25,626 nt of DNA from Bacillus benzoevorans (GTDB taxonomy: Bacteria; Bacillota; Bacilli; Bacillales; Cytobacillaceae). This document shows, piece after piece, positions 1-7,441 of the stretch. The DNA lies in NCBI RefSeq assembly GCF_014207535.1, contig NZ_JACHGK010000031.1, positions 1-25,626 of the forward strand, written 5' to 3'. Positions within the stretch are counted from its first letter, which is position 1. Each line of letters starts with the position of its first letter. Position numbers and translations under genes: made by a program. Under the pieces are notes generated by a model. That model did not search any database, had not been told where the DNA came from, and saw only the letters and a list, made by a program, of their open reading frames with translations.

Positions 1-1
1 A

Positions 2-439
2 GGGGTTGGGAAAACCCATATTGCCATAGGGCTTGGCCTGGAAGCCATTCAAAACGGGTACAAGGCCATCTTTTCAACGATGGGGGAACTCATTCATGTT
101 CTCAAAACACAAGAGTACCTATCGAAATCCAAGACTCAGCTCAAAAGAATCATGGAGTCGGATCTGGTAATCATTGATGATTTGATGTATATGGCAATGG
201 ATCAACGGGAAGCCAACCTGTTCTTCCACTTAATCAATGGCCTTTATGAACGAAGTTCTATCATTTTAACGTCCAATAAAGGGCCGGATCAATGGGGAGA
301 GCTAATGGGAGATCAAGGCATTACAACAGCCATATTAGACCGTCTACTCCATAGGGTCGAAGTCATTCACCTGAATGAAGATAGTTATAGATTAAAACAC
401 AGAAGCACTATTTTCGGAGACAAAAGTGTTCAAACTTAA
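2..439 (+). CDS. istB: IS21-family ATP-binding protein IstB, 5'-truncated by window edge
   Basis: This is the C-terminal part of IstB, the AAA+ ATPase that works with the IstA transposase in target selection and strand transfer. The visible frame begins in the Walker A loop (GVGKTHIA at the very first codons), followed by Walker B (LVIIDDLMY) and a conserved segment ILTSNKGPDQW and AILDRLLHR, which is the usual IstB sensor/arginine region. The frame ends about 36 nt before the IS end. The upstream part, including the N-terminal domain, lies before base 1. It differs clearly in sequence from the second istB at 17553-18302, so the window holds at least two distinct IS21 lineages. Confidence 0.88.
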   Translation, partial: GVGKTHIAIGLGLEAIQNGYKAIFSTMGELIHVLKTQEYLSKSKTQLKRIMESDLVIIDDLMYMAMDQREANLFFHLINGLYERSSIILTSNKGPDQWGELMGDQGITTAILDRLLHRVEVIHLNEDSYRLKHRSTIFGDKSVQT

Positions 440-475
440 TTAGCAAAAAGTGTTCAAAACTACTTGACGGTTACA
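421..475. repeat. IS21 right terminal region with two subterminal repeats
   Basis: Two near-identical 12-mers (AAAGTGTTCAAA) lie 25 bp apart, followed by the tip ending in GGTTACA. Multiple subterminal repeats of about 20 bp spacing are the known transposase-binding layout of IS21-family ends. The exact last base is inferred. Confidence 0.6.
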
Positions 476-651
476 CCTGTTTGTACAGGGTCATCAGATT
501 GTTGGATTTCCATTCTCTTACGTTCATACTCTTTTATATATTTTCTAACTGTTTTGCGGTCAACTCCTGTTTCCCTTGCAATCTCTCTTTGTGATTTTCC
601 CTCCCTTAAATGCATTAGTAAGACATTCTGTTTCTTGCTCAATTCTATCAT
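476..651 (-). pseudogene. istA: IstA transposase, N-terminal helix-turn-helix fragment
   Basis: About 58 residues survive of an IS21-type transposase, enough for the N-terminal DNA-binding helix-turn-helix (REIARETGVDRKTVRKYI at about residues 22-39). The open frame continues to 460 only because it reads into the end of the inserted element, where it gains a few residues and a stop. The catalytic DDE core is absent, so this cannot be an active transposase. A free HTH domain that binds IS ends could in principle act as a repressor, but nothing shows that it is expressed. Confidence 0.75.
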
Positions 652-761
652 CGCTCCAGTCTCCCCACGCTGAAATATAGGTATTTCCTCATGGGTTATT
701 ATAAGCTAGGTGGGGGACTTTTCAATGACTGCGGTGGTCCACTTTTAGATTACTATATACA
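476..761 (-). mobile_element. Remnant of a second IS21-family element (left end plus istA start)
   Basis: A left end and the beginning of an istA gene survive here; the rest was displaced by the element at 1-475. Read on the minus strand the remnant begins TGTATATAGTA near 761, with two related motifs, AAAGTGGACCACCGC and AAAAGTCCCCCAC, in the terminal region, then a leader and the istA start at 651. The left boundary is estimated from the TG tip. Confidence 0.6.
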
Positions 762-841
762 GTTTTCATTATCAGCACTCCTTTAACAAGGATGAATAAT
801 CAAAATGGAGAAACACAATATTTAACATTTAAGTGGGATAA

Positions 842-1126
842 CTATTTTTGAGTAATCATTGAAATAATTGTCTGGATAAATTGATACAAAATTATTGAAA
901 TGAGACCAACTATGGTGATGATTGTAAGGAGTTTGAAAGGCTTTTGATACCATTTCGGAAGTTGCTCTATTTTTTTAGGGGATTGGAAACCATTTATTAT
1001 GTCACCGTGCTTTATCACATCGTTAAAAGATGTCCTATCTGGAGCCAATGGGTTTGCTGAATGATGGGATTCTATGGTTTGATGAACATCCTTTTCTTCT
1101 GAATTTTGTTTCGAAGGGTTTTTCAT
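842..1126 (-). CDS. Small single-pass membrane protein, unknown function
   Basis: 94 residues. The start is placed at the ATG at 1126-1124 because an AGGAGG site (1131-1141) lies just upstream; a longer frame to 1171 has no such site. The N-terminal 60 residues are polar and charged and probably cytoplasmic. One hydrophobic segment (LLTIITIVGLISIILYQFI, about residues 68-86) is followed by a short tail. I do not recognise a family. It is followed in the same direction, upstream at 1190-1390, by another small membrane protein, and the two may be co-transcribed. Confidence 0.65.
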   Translation of the reverse strand: MKNPSKQNSEEKDVHQTIESHHSANPLAPDRTSFNDVIKHGDIINGFQSPKKIEQLPKWYQKPFKLLTIITIVGLISIILYQFIQTIISMITQK

Positions 1127-1189
1127 CAAGAGTTCCTCCTCAAAATTAAAACTTTGGTAAAGAAAAACCATTAGTTTAATTGAATCACA

Positions 1190-1390
1190 CTAACTTTGAT
1201 GTTTATCATTTTCCTTCTCAATCAATCTCTTTAATAATTCAATTATTTCATTATTTTGTTCAACCTGTTTCTGATTCGTTCTTTTTATGGCAACCATCCA
1301 CCAAATAATAGCGATTATTACTATGAAATATAAAAACGGAATGATTGAAGTGAGCAGGGTTATTAGCAAGTTTGTCTCCACATTTTTCAA
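1190..1390 (-). CDS. Small membrane protein with cytoplasmic coiled tail
   Basis: 66 residues, ATG start with an AAAGGGGAT ribosome site 7 nt upstream. One long hydrophobic stretch (about residues 8-33, containing IIPFLYFIVIIAIIWWMV) is followed by a charged, helix-forming tail rich in Glu, Lys and Asn (KQVEQNNEIIELLKRLIEKEN). The layout, a membrane anchor plus a short cytoplasmic heptad-like helix, recurs in many small Bacillus proteins of unknown role. It lies 64 nt upstream of the gene at 842-1126, in the same orientation. Confidence 0.65.
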   Translation of the reverse strand: MKNVETNLLITLLTSIIPFLYFIVIIAIIWWMVAIKRTNQKQVEQNNEIIELLKRLIEKENDKHQS

Positions 1391-1475
1391 TCCCCTTTCA
1401 AAAAAAGATAAAATATTTCTAATTTACTACCATAATATCCAATTTTCCTATTAAGTTTTATTCCATTAAGTCGCC

Positions 1476-1491
1476 TCAAAAAGATGGCACA
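1476..1491. repeat. 16-bp fossil of an IS21 terminus
   Basis: TCAAAAAGATGGCACA occurs here and again at 19962-19977, where it is the tip of the intact IS21-type left end plus two flanking bases. No istA/istB sequence adjoins this copy. A 16-bp exact match is unlikely by chance in 25 kb, so a scar of an earlier insertion is plausible. Confidence 0.4.
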
Positions 1492-1602
1492 ACTCTTGGC
1501 GATGTTTCCAATAGTTGAATAATTAACTTTGTGCCTCACCTTTACTTATCTATTGTAAATACGATTAGCCCATATACAAAAATCACCCTTTCGTTAAAGA
1601 AG

Positions 1603-1809
1603 TTAAAAGAAATAAATAATTGCACTAATCCCCAATGAGATTACTCCTATCAAACCAGAATACATTGAAATCTTAGTTCTAAAACCTCTGTGTTCTTTTG
1701 TCTCAGAATGATAATTTGCTCTTTGCTGTTGTCCATTAGTCCAAGCACCTATAAAAATTCCCGATATAATAATTCCTATAACACCAATAATGAAGAAGAA
1801 ATTGAACAT
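1603..1809 (-). CDS. Two-pass membrane protein, DUF5316-like
   Basis: 68 residues with an ATG start and a strong AAAGGGGG site. Two hydrophobic segments (about residues 3-22 and 50-67) flank a central polar loop containing GAWTNGQQQRANYHSETKEHR, shared as far as I remember with the DUF5316 family of Bacillus. Function unknown. A short loop of this kind between two helices suggests a small integral membrane protein. Flanked on both sides by gaps of about 150-210 bp in which I see no gene. Confidence 0.65.
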   Translation of the reverse strand: MFNFFFIIGVIGIIISGIFIGAWTNGQQQRANYHSETKEHRGFRTKISMYSGLIGVISLGISAIIYFF

Positions 1810-1958
1810 TTTAATTCCCCCTTTCCTAAATTACAATTAAATCGATAGAGTCGTTCCATTTTGTTTAATAATTTAGAAATCCATATTCAACAAACCTGCA
1901 ATTTAGCAAGGAAAGCGTTTTCATTTATTTTCGGAGACATCCTCCAGTGGAATAATTT

Positions 1959-2294
1959 CTACAAAGTGTTCAAATAATTATCATTGAATGTTTTTATCAT
2001 ATTTTTTCGCTTAATTAGTAGAATGGTGATTAATAGCACTTCACTTACGAGCATCGAACCTAAACCTAAAAATATTCCAATAATGAATATAAATTCGTTA
2101 GTACCCCATGAGAAGTAAGCCCAACCTATTGTGGCGATAATATCGACTGCTATGACAATTGTTCCTGCGATAAATAATTGAGGAAAAAATAAGCCTGTTT
2201 TTCTTATCATATAGGAGCCGTATCTATAACCAATAAACAAGCCTATAACTAAAATAATAATATATATAGTAAATGCTATATCTATTTCACCCAT
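1959..2294 (-). CDS. Membrane protein with three to four helices, unknown function
   Basis: 111 residues starting at an ATG preceded by GGAGG with 7-nt spacing. Hydrophobic segments cover about residues 6-22, 38-60, 67-95; a basic patch (IRKTG) after the first helix and a basic C-terminal stretch (IKRKNMIK) suggest cytoplasmic faces. I do not recognise the family. It stands alone between long intergenic stretches. Confidence 0.65.
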   Translation of the reverse strand: MGEIDIAFTIYIIILVIGLFIGYRYGSYMIRKTGLFFPQLFIAGTIVIAVDIIATIGWAYFSWGTNEFIFIIGIFLGLGSMLVSEVLLITILLIKRKNMIKTFNDNYLNTL

Positions 2295-2466
2295 ATAACC
2301 GCCTCCTTAATATTAATATATCATAGTCTTGCTACGAAACTGCCTCTGAATAAAGAAAAGGCGACTTCTTTGTTCAAAAACTAACGCCCATTATGGAAGA
2401 ACAAGTTGTTCCTCAAAATCGTATTAATAACCTTTTTTAGCTTCAGAGGTACATATAGAAAAAAAC

Positions 2467-2497
2467 ACCCCTTTGGATCAACTTAATCTAAAGGGGT
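2467..2497 (-). terminator. Rho-independent terminator
   Basis: ACCCCTTT and AAAGGGGT form an 8-bp stem (2467-2474 and 2490-2497), extended by GAT/ATC. On the minus strand it is followed by G and seven T, as expected for a terminator closing the phosphoesterase transcription unit at 2634-3491. The rest of the 2295-2633 gap holds only this hairpin and the short coding fragment at 2510-2629. Confidence 0.75.
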
Positions 2498-2509
2498 AGA
2501 CATCCGACA

Positions 2510-2629
2510 TTATTTTCTTTTCAACGACTCAGCATTCTGGCTTTCAAATTTCCATTTATTTAAATCCCTTGTAAAGTTGGACACAATTTTGAAGCAATCG
2601 CTCCCTATACATGAATACGAGTTACTTTC
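2510..2629 (-). pseudogene. Short coding-like fragment, unknown origin
   Basis: An open stretch of 39 codons without start codon ends at TAA 2510-2512. Its translation (it includes RDLNKWKFESQNAESLKRK at the end) has the composition of a soluble protein C-terminus, not of random AT-rich DNA. It begins right after the end of the phosphoesterase gene, and the terminator lies just beyond. I cannot name the parent gene; a chance open frame is possible. Confidence 0.3.
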
Positions 2630-2633
2630 CTAT

Positions 2634-3491
2634 TTACTTTTTCAGAGTAATTGTCATTATTTCTGGTCGGTTATTTATTCTAAGTGGGATTGGATTATTT
2701 CCTAAACCTCTACTTAAAACCATGACTGAATTTTCTTTATGAAACAAACCACCATCATATTCTGGGAATAGTCCCTCTGTTGAAAAAATACCACCAATAA
2801 TAGGTAAATGCATCATTCCCCCGTGAGTATCACCAGAAAAGACTATATCTGCTCCCCAATCGGCATATTCACTAAAATAAAAAGGTCTGTGTGAGAGTAA
2901 AATATTTACTTCAGCTTCATTCGGTTTGCCTAATCGTTCTTCAATTTGAATATCTCCTGACAAATGTTCTTTCAACCCATACAGATTAATTTTTGAATCC
3001 TGCCGTGTAATTGTTGTTTGCTCATCATTTAGAACGGTAACACCAAGAATGCTTAATTTCCTCTCGTATGCTTCCTTCGTTCCTTCTTTTTGATACTTAT
3101 TTCTATCTTCATAATACAAGCCTTCTTCATGTTCTCCTGTAGCATAGTAAATCGGATAATTGTCATTTAAATTTGTAATTAAATTTATTAGAATTTCTCC
3201 ATTATTCGCTATATCATGAGAGTTATTTAACATATCACCAGTTATCACAATTATATCTGGCTTAATTTTATTGATTTTATTAACTAACCTTTTGTTTTCC
3301 TCACCAAATTCTTTATTGTGCAAATCGGATAACTGTACGATTTTAAAGCCATCGAATTCCTTTGGTAAATCCTCTAATCGAACAGATTCATTTGAGACCG
3401 AAATCCAATTAAGTTGTAAAAAGTAATACACTATTAAACAGATTAAAATTGAAAAGGTGATTATGAGTATTTTTCCGCTTTTTTTAATCAT
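2634..3491 (-). CDS. Membrane-anchored calcineurin-like metallophosphoesterase
   Basis: 285 residues from the second of two adjacent ATGs, which gives better spacing to AGGAGG. One N-terminal helix (about residues 7-27) acts as signal anchor, so the catalytic domain lies outside the membrane. Motifs are in family order: SDLH (D56, H58), GDM (G85, D86), GEHE (119-122), SHRPF (H201) and SGDTHGG (D221, H223), then the LSRGLGNNPIPLRINNRPEI tail seen in YkuE/YaeI-type proteins. Two usual metal ligands are changed: the Asn of GNHE is Glu, and the first His of GHxH is Asp. Family members cleave phosphomonoesters or phosphodiesters with two metal ions; the substrate here is unknown. It follows the M56 gene but a terminator at 3533-3569 separates them. 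Confidence 0.85.
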   Translation of the reverse strand: MIKKSGKILIITFSILICLIVYYFLQLNWISVSNESVRLEDLPKEFDGFKIVQLSDLHNKEFGEENKRLVNKINKIKPDIIVITGDMLNNSHDIANNGEILINLITNLNDNYPIYYATGEHEEGLYYEDRNKYQKEGTKEAYERKLSILGVTVLNDEQTTITRQDSKINLYGLKEHLSGDIQIEERLGKPNEAEVNILLSHRPFYFSEYADWGADIVFSGDTHGGMMHLPIIGGIFSTEGLFPEYDGGLFHKENSVMVLSRGLGNNPIPLRINNRPEIMTITLKK

Positions 3492-3532
3492 CATTTTCCT
3501 CCTGAAAGACCACTATCCTGCATCAACTATAA

Positions 3533-3569
3533 AAAAGGGCATTACCATTGTTCCCAGTAATGCACTTTT
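3533..3569 (-). terminator. Terminator after the M56 peptidase gene
   Basis: GCATTAC (3539-3545) pairs with GTAATGC (3557-3563), and outer AAAAG/CTTTT arms extend it to about 13 bp with one mismatch. On the minus strand the stem is followed by a T run. It lies between the stop of the 3585-5681 gene and the start of the phosphoesterase gene. Confidence 0.75.
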
Positions 3570-3584
3570 AAAATAAATAACTAC

Positions 3585-5681
3585 CTATTCATTATTACTT
3601 TGCTCAAATGAGCTTAAAAACTCTTTCATAAGGCTTAAATCGATTTCCCCCTGTGTACTTATTTCAAAATATAGGTTCTGTTGTTCTCCCCGATATACAT
3701 CTTCCTGATAAATGGTTTCATATTTTCCCCATTCTATACCATTCACAACAAAAGATTCTTTCAAGACAGGTTCTTTCCACTCTTTATTTATTTCTTTTTT
3801 AATCGTATTATTATTTTCTCTCATAAATACGTAATCCCTAATAAATGCTGAGCCTTTGGGAACCTCATTCTTCGGATATTGCTTCACTGATAATATCCCT
3901 GCATCTACTTCTGATACAGTGTACCCAAGCGATGCAGTAGAACTATGATTCGGGTCATAACTAATATAAGTTAGTTCTAATCGGGCTTGGTTTTTAAACT
4001 CATATAATACCGAACTATCATTTCTTACATTCTGTACGGCAATTTGAACTTCTTCAGGGTCATTTTTTGTACTGTAAATTTTACTTTTATCACGTTGAAT
4101 AACAGGACTTTCCCTTTCAAATTGTACATACACATCTCTGTTTGACCATTGCTTTGCAACGATTACCTCTTTCGGGTCTTTATCAACTACTGAATATATA
4201 GGGCCAGGTGGAACTTCATTTGAGTCTCCATCCTTAATAATTTCCCAAGTTCCTATACGTTTCACTTCTCCAATCTGTGAACCAACTTTTGATTGGTCAA
4301 CTTGTTCCCCCAATTTATAATAATATCCATCATAAACAATGTAAGAAAAATTCTTTACAGCTTTATAACTATCCCCATAATCCATAGCAGTCTCTTCCGA
4401 TTGATTATTATTTATTGTTTGAACAGTTTTGTTATCTTGTTCTTGGTTCTTTGTTTCATCCGTTTTTTCAAGAGTTTTATTACCTTTTTCCCTGCCGTCA
4501 TTTTTAATCGATTCATTTTCAAGCACTTTTTCTTTCTGTTTTTCATTTGACCCACCCGCATTGGCATTCAGTAAAGATACTGATGCAATAGCAACCACTG
4601 CAATGATACCGAGTGCAGACCAGCGATACGATTTCTTTTTAAAATTTTTAACCATAAAAATTCTCCTCTTTAATATTCTTTTATTTCTACTTAAATTGGC
4701 TAAACTCGGCACTGGATAATAATTTGCATAGTGTTCTAAAAGATTGATAATGGTATATCCATATTGTATTTTTTCCTCTTCCTCCATAAAGGTGAGAGCG
4801 TACGCATCACATGCAAGCTCCTGATCCTCTCGCATACGAACATAGGCATACCAAATGATCGGGTTAAACCAGTTTATAATTAGTAAACAATGTATAAGCC
4901 AATTCATACCAACGTCTTTTCGTTTAATATGAGCTAATTCATGATAGAAAATATGTCGTAGTTGCTGTTCGTTGAGGAGTTTGATTTGATCACTCGTTAG
5001 TAAAACTCTTGGTCGAAAGAATCCAAGAACTGTAGGGCTTGGAATTCTTCCAGCTAAAAGCAGAGGAATATTCCGCTGAATAGACATCGATTCCTTGCAT
5101 TTCTCAAAAATTCGGACAGTTCTTTCGTCTGTTATAACAGGTTGTTGTTTTATATAGTTCTGTAATCGTCTATTCGAAAGATACGTTATGAAGCCTAATC
5201 CTATAACACCTGTCAACCAAAGGGTTAGAGCAATGGAATACACAGAAAGTGGTTCTGATTCATCCTTTGGTTTTTCATCATGAATCATCATCTTATTCTT
5301 ACTTTCCTCAATCATTTGTGGTGCATTGAAAGTAGAGGGTTCCTCCTCTGTGATTCCCTTTGTGCCAGATAAAATGTTTGTTGTTTCCTGCAAGCGTTCG
5401 TTTTCTGATGAGCTGATGGGTTGGCTTTGAACAGAAGTAATAGATTCGTAACCGTTTAATAGGATTGAATAGATACTAAACGAGCTGTCAGGAGACCAGG
5501 GAAGCATAAGTCTTACAATTAAAATCATCCATAAAAGATAGTGCCATCTTGGAGTTAGCTTATTTCTCAGCAATATTTTGACAATAAGGATAAGTCCCAC
5601 TAATATGCTTGCCATCATTGTTGTTTCTATTACCCAGTCAAAAAGGCGAGACAGGTAGGTGTTGAAAACAATATCTATCAT
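3585..5681 (-). CDS. BlaR1/MecR1-type M56 metallopeptidase sensor with a non-PBP extracellular domain
   Basis: 698 residues. The N-terminal half is the M56 membrane peptidase module: helices at about 15-38 and 45-63, a variable loop, a helix near 148-166, and the zinc motif HELAH (247-251) followed by REDQELACD as third-ligand region. After helix SALGIIAVVAIASVSLL (about 350-370) comes a lysine/glutamate/asparagine-rich linker and about 280 extracellular residues. In BlaR1 this outer domain is a penicillin-binding transpeptidase fold with SxxK; I see no SxxK/SxN/KTG set here, so the ligand is probably not recognised in the beta-lactam way. The ribosome site overlaps the end of blaI, 6 nt upstream, so the two are translated as a pair. 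Family members cleave the cognate BlaI-type repressor after sensing a signal. No beta-lactamase gene is nearby. Confidence 0.85.
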   Translation of the reverse strand: MIDIVFNTYLSRLFDWVIETTMMASILVGLILIVKILLRNKLTPRWHYLLWMILIVRLMLPWSPDSSFSIYSILLNGYESITSVQSQPISSSENERLQETTNILSGTKGITEEEPSTFNAPQMIEESKNKMMIHDEKPKDESEPLSVYSIALTLWLTGVIGLGFITYLSNRRLQNYIKQQPVITDERTVRIFEKCKESMSIQRNIPLLLAGRIPSPTVLGFFRPRVLLTSDQIKLLNEQQLRHIFYHELAHIKRKDVGMNWLIHCLLIINWFNPIIWYAYVRMREDQELACDAYALTFMEEEEKIQYGYTIINLLEHYANYYPVPSLANLSRNKRILKRRIFMVKNFKKKSYRWSALGIIAVVAIASVSLLNANAGGSNEKQKEKVLENESIKNDGREKGNKTLEKTDETKNQEQDNKTVQTINNNQSEETAMDYGDSYKAVKNFSYIVYDGYYYKLGEQVDQSKVGSQIGEVKRIGTWEIIKDGDSNEVPPGPIYSVVDKDPKEVIVAKQWSNRDVYVQFERESPVIQRDKSKIYSTKNDPEEVQIAVQNVRNDSSVLYEFKNQARLELTYISYDPNHSSTASLGYTVSEVDAGILSVKQYPKNEVPKGSAFIRDYVFMRENNNTIKKEINKEWKEPVLKESFVVNGIEWGKYETIYQEDVYRGEQQNLYFEISTQGEIDLSLMKEFLSSFEQSNNE

Positions 5682-5687
5682 ATTTAC

Positions 5688-6083
5688 TTATCCTTTCCTC
5701 TGATTCTCTTCATCTTTCTCATCGAGAATACGTTTAAGTTCGCTAATGTCCTCCGAAGATAACTTTTCTTCCTTCAAAAAATTCACAAGCAATGGTTTAA
5801 AGGCCGCACCGTAGAAACGTTTTAGAAAGGATTTTGTTTCTACTTGCAAATAGCCTTCTTGCGAGACCAGAGGATAATACGAATATAAACGCCCTTTATC
5901 CTGATGATAAGATACTGCTTCTTTTTGGACTAATCTGTTAATAAGGGTTCGAATCGTTTTTGGTTTCCAGTCCGATGTTGACTCTAACCTTTCAATGATT
6001 TCATTTGCTGTTAGAGGTGATTCTGCCCAAAGGACTTTCATCACTTCTAATTCAGCTTCAGATATTTTAGGTAATTCTTTCAT
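5688..6083 (-). CDS. blaI: BlaI/MecI/CopY-family transcriptional repressor
   Basis: 131 residues, the usual family length. The N-terminal winged helix begins ISEAELEVMKVLWAESPLTANEII, continues with WKPKTIRTLINRLVQKEAV as recognition helix, and ends in a dimerising helical tail (FLKEEKLSSEDISELKRIL). Such repressors bind TACAnnTGTA operators as dimers and are inactivated when the partner M56 peptidase cleaves them. Two such operators lie directly upstream, so the operon is very probably autoregulated. The call is firm as to family; the gene symbol is by family only, since the inducing ligand is unknown. Confidence 0.9.
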   Translation of the reverse strand: MKELPKISEAELEVMKVLWAESPLTANEIIERLESTSDWKPKTIRTLINRLVQKEAVSYHQDKGRLYSYYPLVSQEGYLQVETKSFLKRFYGAAFKPLLVNFLKEEKLSSEDISELKRILDEKDEENQRKG

Positions 6084-6107
6084 ATGTCAGAGAATGCTCC
6101 TCTCAAT

Positions 6108-6121
6108 ATTACATTTGTGAT
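6108..6121. promoter_or_regulatory. BlaI-type operator 2 (one mismatch)
   Basis: ATTACATTTGTGAT matches the same dyad with one mismatch. Its centre is 26 bp from that of operator 1, about two and a half helical turns, and it covers the expected transcription start and leader. Confidence 0.7.
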
Positions 6122-6131
6122 CTACAACTAA

Positions 6132-6160
6132 ATATTACAACTGTAATCACCAACAGTCAA
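6132..6160 (-). promoter_or_regulatory. Sigma-A promoter of the blaI-M56 operon
   Basis: On the minus strand TTGACT (6160-6155) and TAATAT (6137-6132) are separated by exactly 17 bp, a near-consensus vegetative promoter. The -10 box lies inside the operator at 6134-6147, so repressor binding would block RNA polymerase directly. Confidence 0.8.
6134..6147. promoter_or_regulatory. BlaI-type operator 1 (perfect palindrome)
   Basis: ATTACAACTGTAAT is a perfect 14-bp palindrome with the TACAnnTGTA core of BlaI/MecI operators. It overlaps the -10 box. Confidence 0.8.
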
Positions 6161-6189
6161 CCACATTCTGGAATAAAATAAAAAGAGCA

Positions 6190-6210
6190 ATCCTTCCACT
6201 CTTGAAGGAT
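6190..6210 (-). terminator. Terminator after the DUF4362 lipoprotein gene
   Basis: ATCCTTC and GAAGGAT form a 7-bp stem with a 7-nt loop; on the minus strand it is followed by TGCTCTTTTTATTTTATT. It closes the transcript of the gene at 6278-7024 and insulates the blaI promoter from read-through. Confidence 0.75.
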
Positions 6211-6277
6211 CACCCACTTTTATTAGGATAATAGTTTTTATCTCCTGCACTTTCCTTATTCACTTATCTAACTTCTG

Positions 6278-7024
6278 CTAAAACGATTGTAACATTTCAT
6301 TAAGTTGTGTTGTGGACTGTTCAGATAAGAGATAAATCGTATGGGTATCTTCGGCCTTCATAATTGTTCCTACTGTCCCATCAGAACTTGTAATCCAAAG
6401 ATAATAAATGTCCTTCCCTAAAACTATCTTAAATTGTGGGTCTGCCATATTAACAATACCTGGTTGTTTCTCTGCACCTTTGACTGCCTCTTCAATAGTT
6501 CTAATTGCCTCTTTCCCCTTGAAAATGACCTTTTCTGAACCATTCTTCATGTGATAAATGATGATCTCTTCCAGAACATTCTCTTCAACTTCCTTTACTC
6601 CTACACGAATAAGAAAGTGGTCTTGATTTTTTGAACAACCACTAATCAAGTATTCAACTTCACCTTGTACATTTTCTTTTTCAACGATTTTTGTACAAAT
6701 GTCCGTTTTTATGCCCTTATCATTTCCAGCATATTCATCGTTTAAGTTATCGTAACGATATTGAATGGCCTTTCCATCAAACTGTAAATCTTGATATATT
6801 GGGTCTCCTTCGTGTGTATAGCCAGTAACTCGTATCTTGTCCTCTTTATTTTTAGATAGGTTATTCAAGAACTGTTCAAACCTCTCTAAATTGACAACTT
6901 CACTCTGATAAACAACGTCACCTCTTTTTACAGCTTCCTCCGATCCATATGTCTCATTTTCAGAACAACCAGTTAAACTGATAATAAATAAACATGAGGT
7001 GACAAGAATTAAAAATTTATCCAC
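6278..7024 (-). CDS. DUF4362-type lipoprotein
   Basis: 248 residues from a GTG start (7024-7022) with GGAGGTGG upstream; an ATG one base away is in another frame. The signal peptide ends in a lipobox, LTGC, with Cys20 as lipidation site. Residues about 30-135 match what I remember of DUF4362 (EAVKRGDVV, FEQFLNN, KIRVTGYTHEGDPIYQDLQ, ISGCS). The last 80 residues (from AIRTIEEAVKGAEKQPGIVNM) form a second domain that resembles YhfM-like domains attached to other DUF4362 proteins. It is probably anchored on the outer face of the membrane; the function is unknown. Confidence 0.8.
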   Translation of the reverse strand: MDKFLILVTSCLFIISLTGCSENETYGSEEAVKRGDVVYQSEVVNLERFEQFLNNLSKNKEDKIRVTGYTHEGDPIYQDLQFDGKAIQYRYDNLNDEYAGNDKGIKTDICTKIVEKENVQGEVEYLISGCSKNQDHFLIRVGVKEVEENVLEEIIIYHMKNGSEKVIFKGKEAIRTIEEAVKGAEKQPGIVNMADPQFKIVLGKDIYYLWITSSDGTVGTIMKAEDTHTIYLLSEQSTTQLNEMLQSF

Positions 7025-7025
7025 A

Positions 7026-7298
7026 TTATCCCACCTCCATTATCCATGTACAGACTCCTAATAAAAATGATATTATTTCAACCTCTAAAAGTGTACTAAT
7101 TCGACAAACCCCTTCTTCAATCTCTTCTTCTCTTAAATTCTTATACCCCAGTGCCACTTTATTAACATGTTGTACCTTTACATCATTCTCATGGATTCTT
7201 TCTATTAACTTCATTAGCAAAACTATAAAAGGAAATAAATCCAAAATGCATCTATCTTCAGTAACAAAACGGGAATCCCTACACCCATTTATTAACAA
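7026..7298 (-). pseudogene. Fragment resembling the C-terminus of a PLP-dependent (MocR-type) regulator
   Basis: An open frame of 90 codons with no ribosome site and only a TTG as possible start. Residues 46-70 (NKVALGYKNLREEEIEEGVCRIS) resemble the C-terminal end of PLP-dependent aminotransferase and MocR/GntR regulators, where a pattern like LGYSxLxEEEIEEGVRRL is common. The flanking residues do not fit well, and the frame ends over the ribosome site of the next gene. It is either a decayed gene end or a chance frame. Confidence 0.3.
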
Positions 7299-7375
7299 TT
7301 ATGAGTAATATGTTGAAGTTAGCGGTCATGGTCTCATATGAGGAGGATTCTGAGGAATTGTATGGAGCCTAACAA

Positions 7376-7417
7376 GTAATGCCCAAACCGTCTGGAAGAA
7401 CAGTTTGAAGGCATTAC
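7376..7417 (-). terminator. Hairpin after the DUF2187 gene
   Basis: GTAATGCC (7376-7383) pairs with GGCATTAC (7410-7417), and CAAAC (7384-7388) with GTTTG (7403-7407). The T run after it is weak on both strands. It lies 25 bp past the stop of the gene at 7442-7621 and has the same GCATTAC stem as the terminator at 3533-3569. Confidence 0.55.
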
Positions 7418-7441
7418 CTTTATATGCGAACGGGAATATTA

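Larger units (their letters stand above)
1..475 (+). mobile_element. IS21-family element, right part (istB end)
   Basis: The window opens inside an IS21-family element. It contains the last three quarters or less of istB and then the right terminal region. The end is placed near 475 because the last bases, read inward, give TGTAACCGTCAAGTAG, a typical TG-start IS21 tip, and two subterminal copies of AAAGTGTTCAAA (about 423-434 and 448-459) precede it. The open frame on the other strand crosses this point and changes character there, which marks the junction with the older element beyond it. The left part lies outside the window. Confidence 0.7.

Noticed and set aside
4293..4719. Two overlapping plus-strand open frames inside the M56 gene
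   Set aside because: Low-complexity Phe/Leu/Ser translations, no ribosome sites, antisense to the Lys/Glu/Asn-rich linker of a well-supported gene.
5688..6083. Classic beta-lactam resistance operon
   Set aside because: No beta-lactamase or PBP2a gene is present, and the sensor lacks penicillin-binding motifs.
7300..7375. Short plus-strand peptide (20 codons) with a recombinase-like VSYEE motif
   Set aside because: Too short, no ribosome site and no further family residues.
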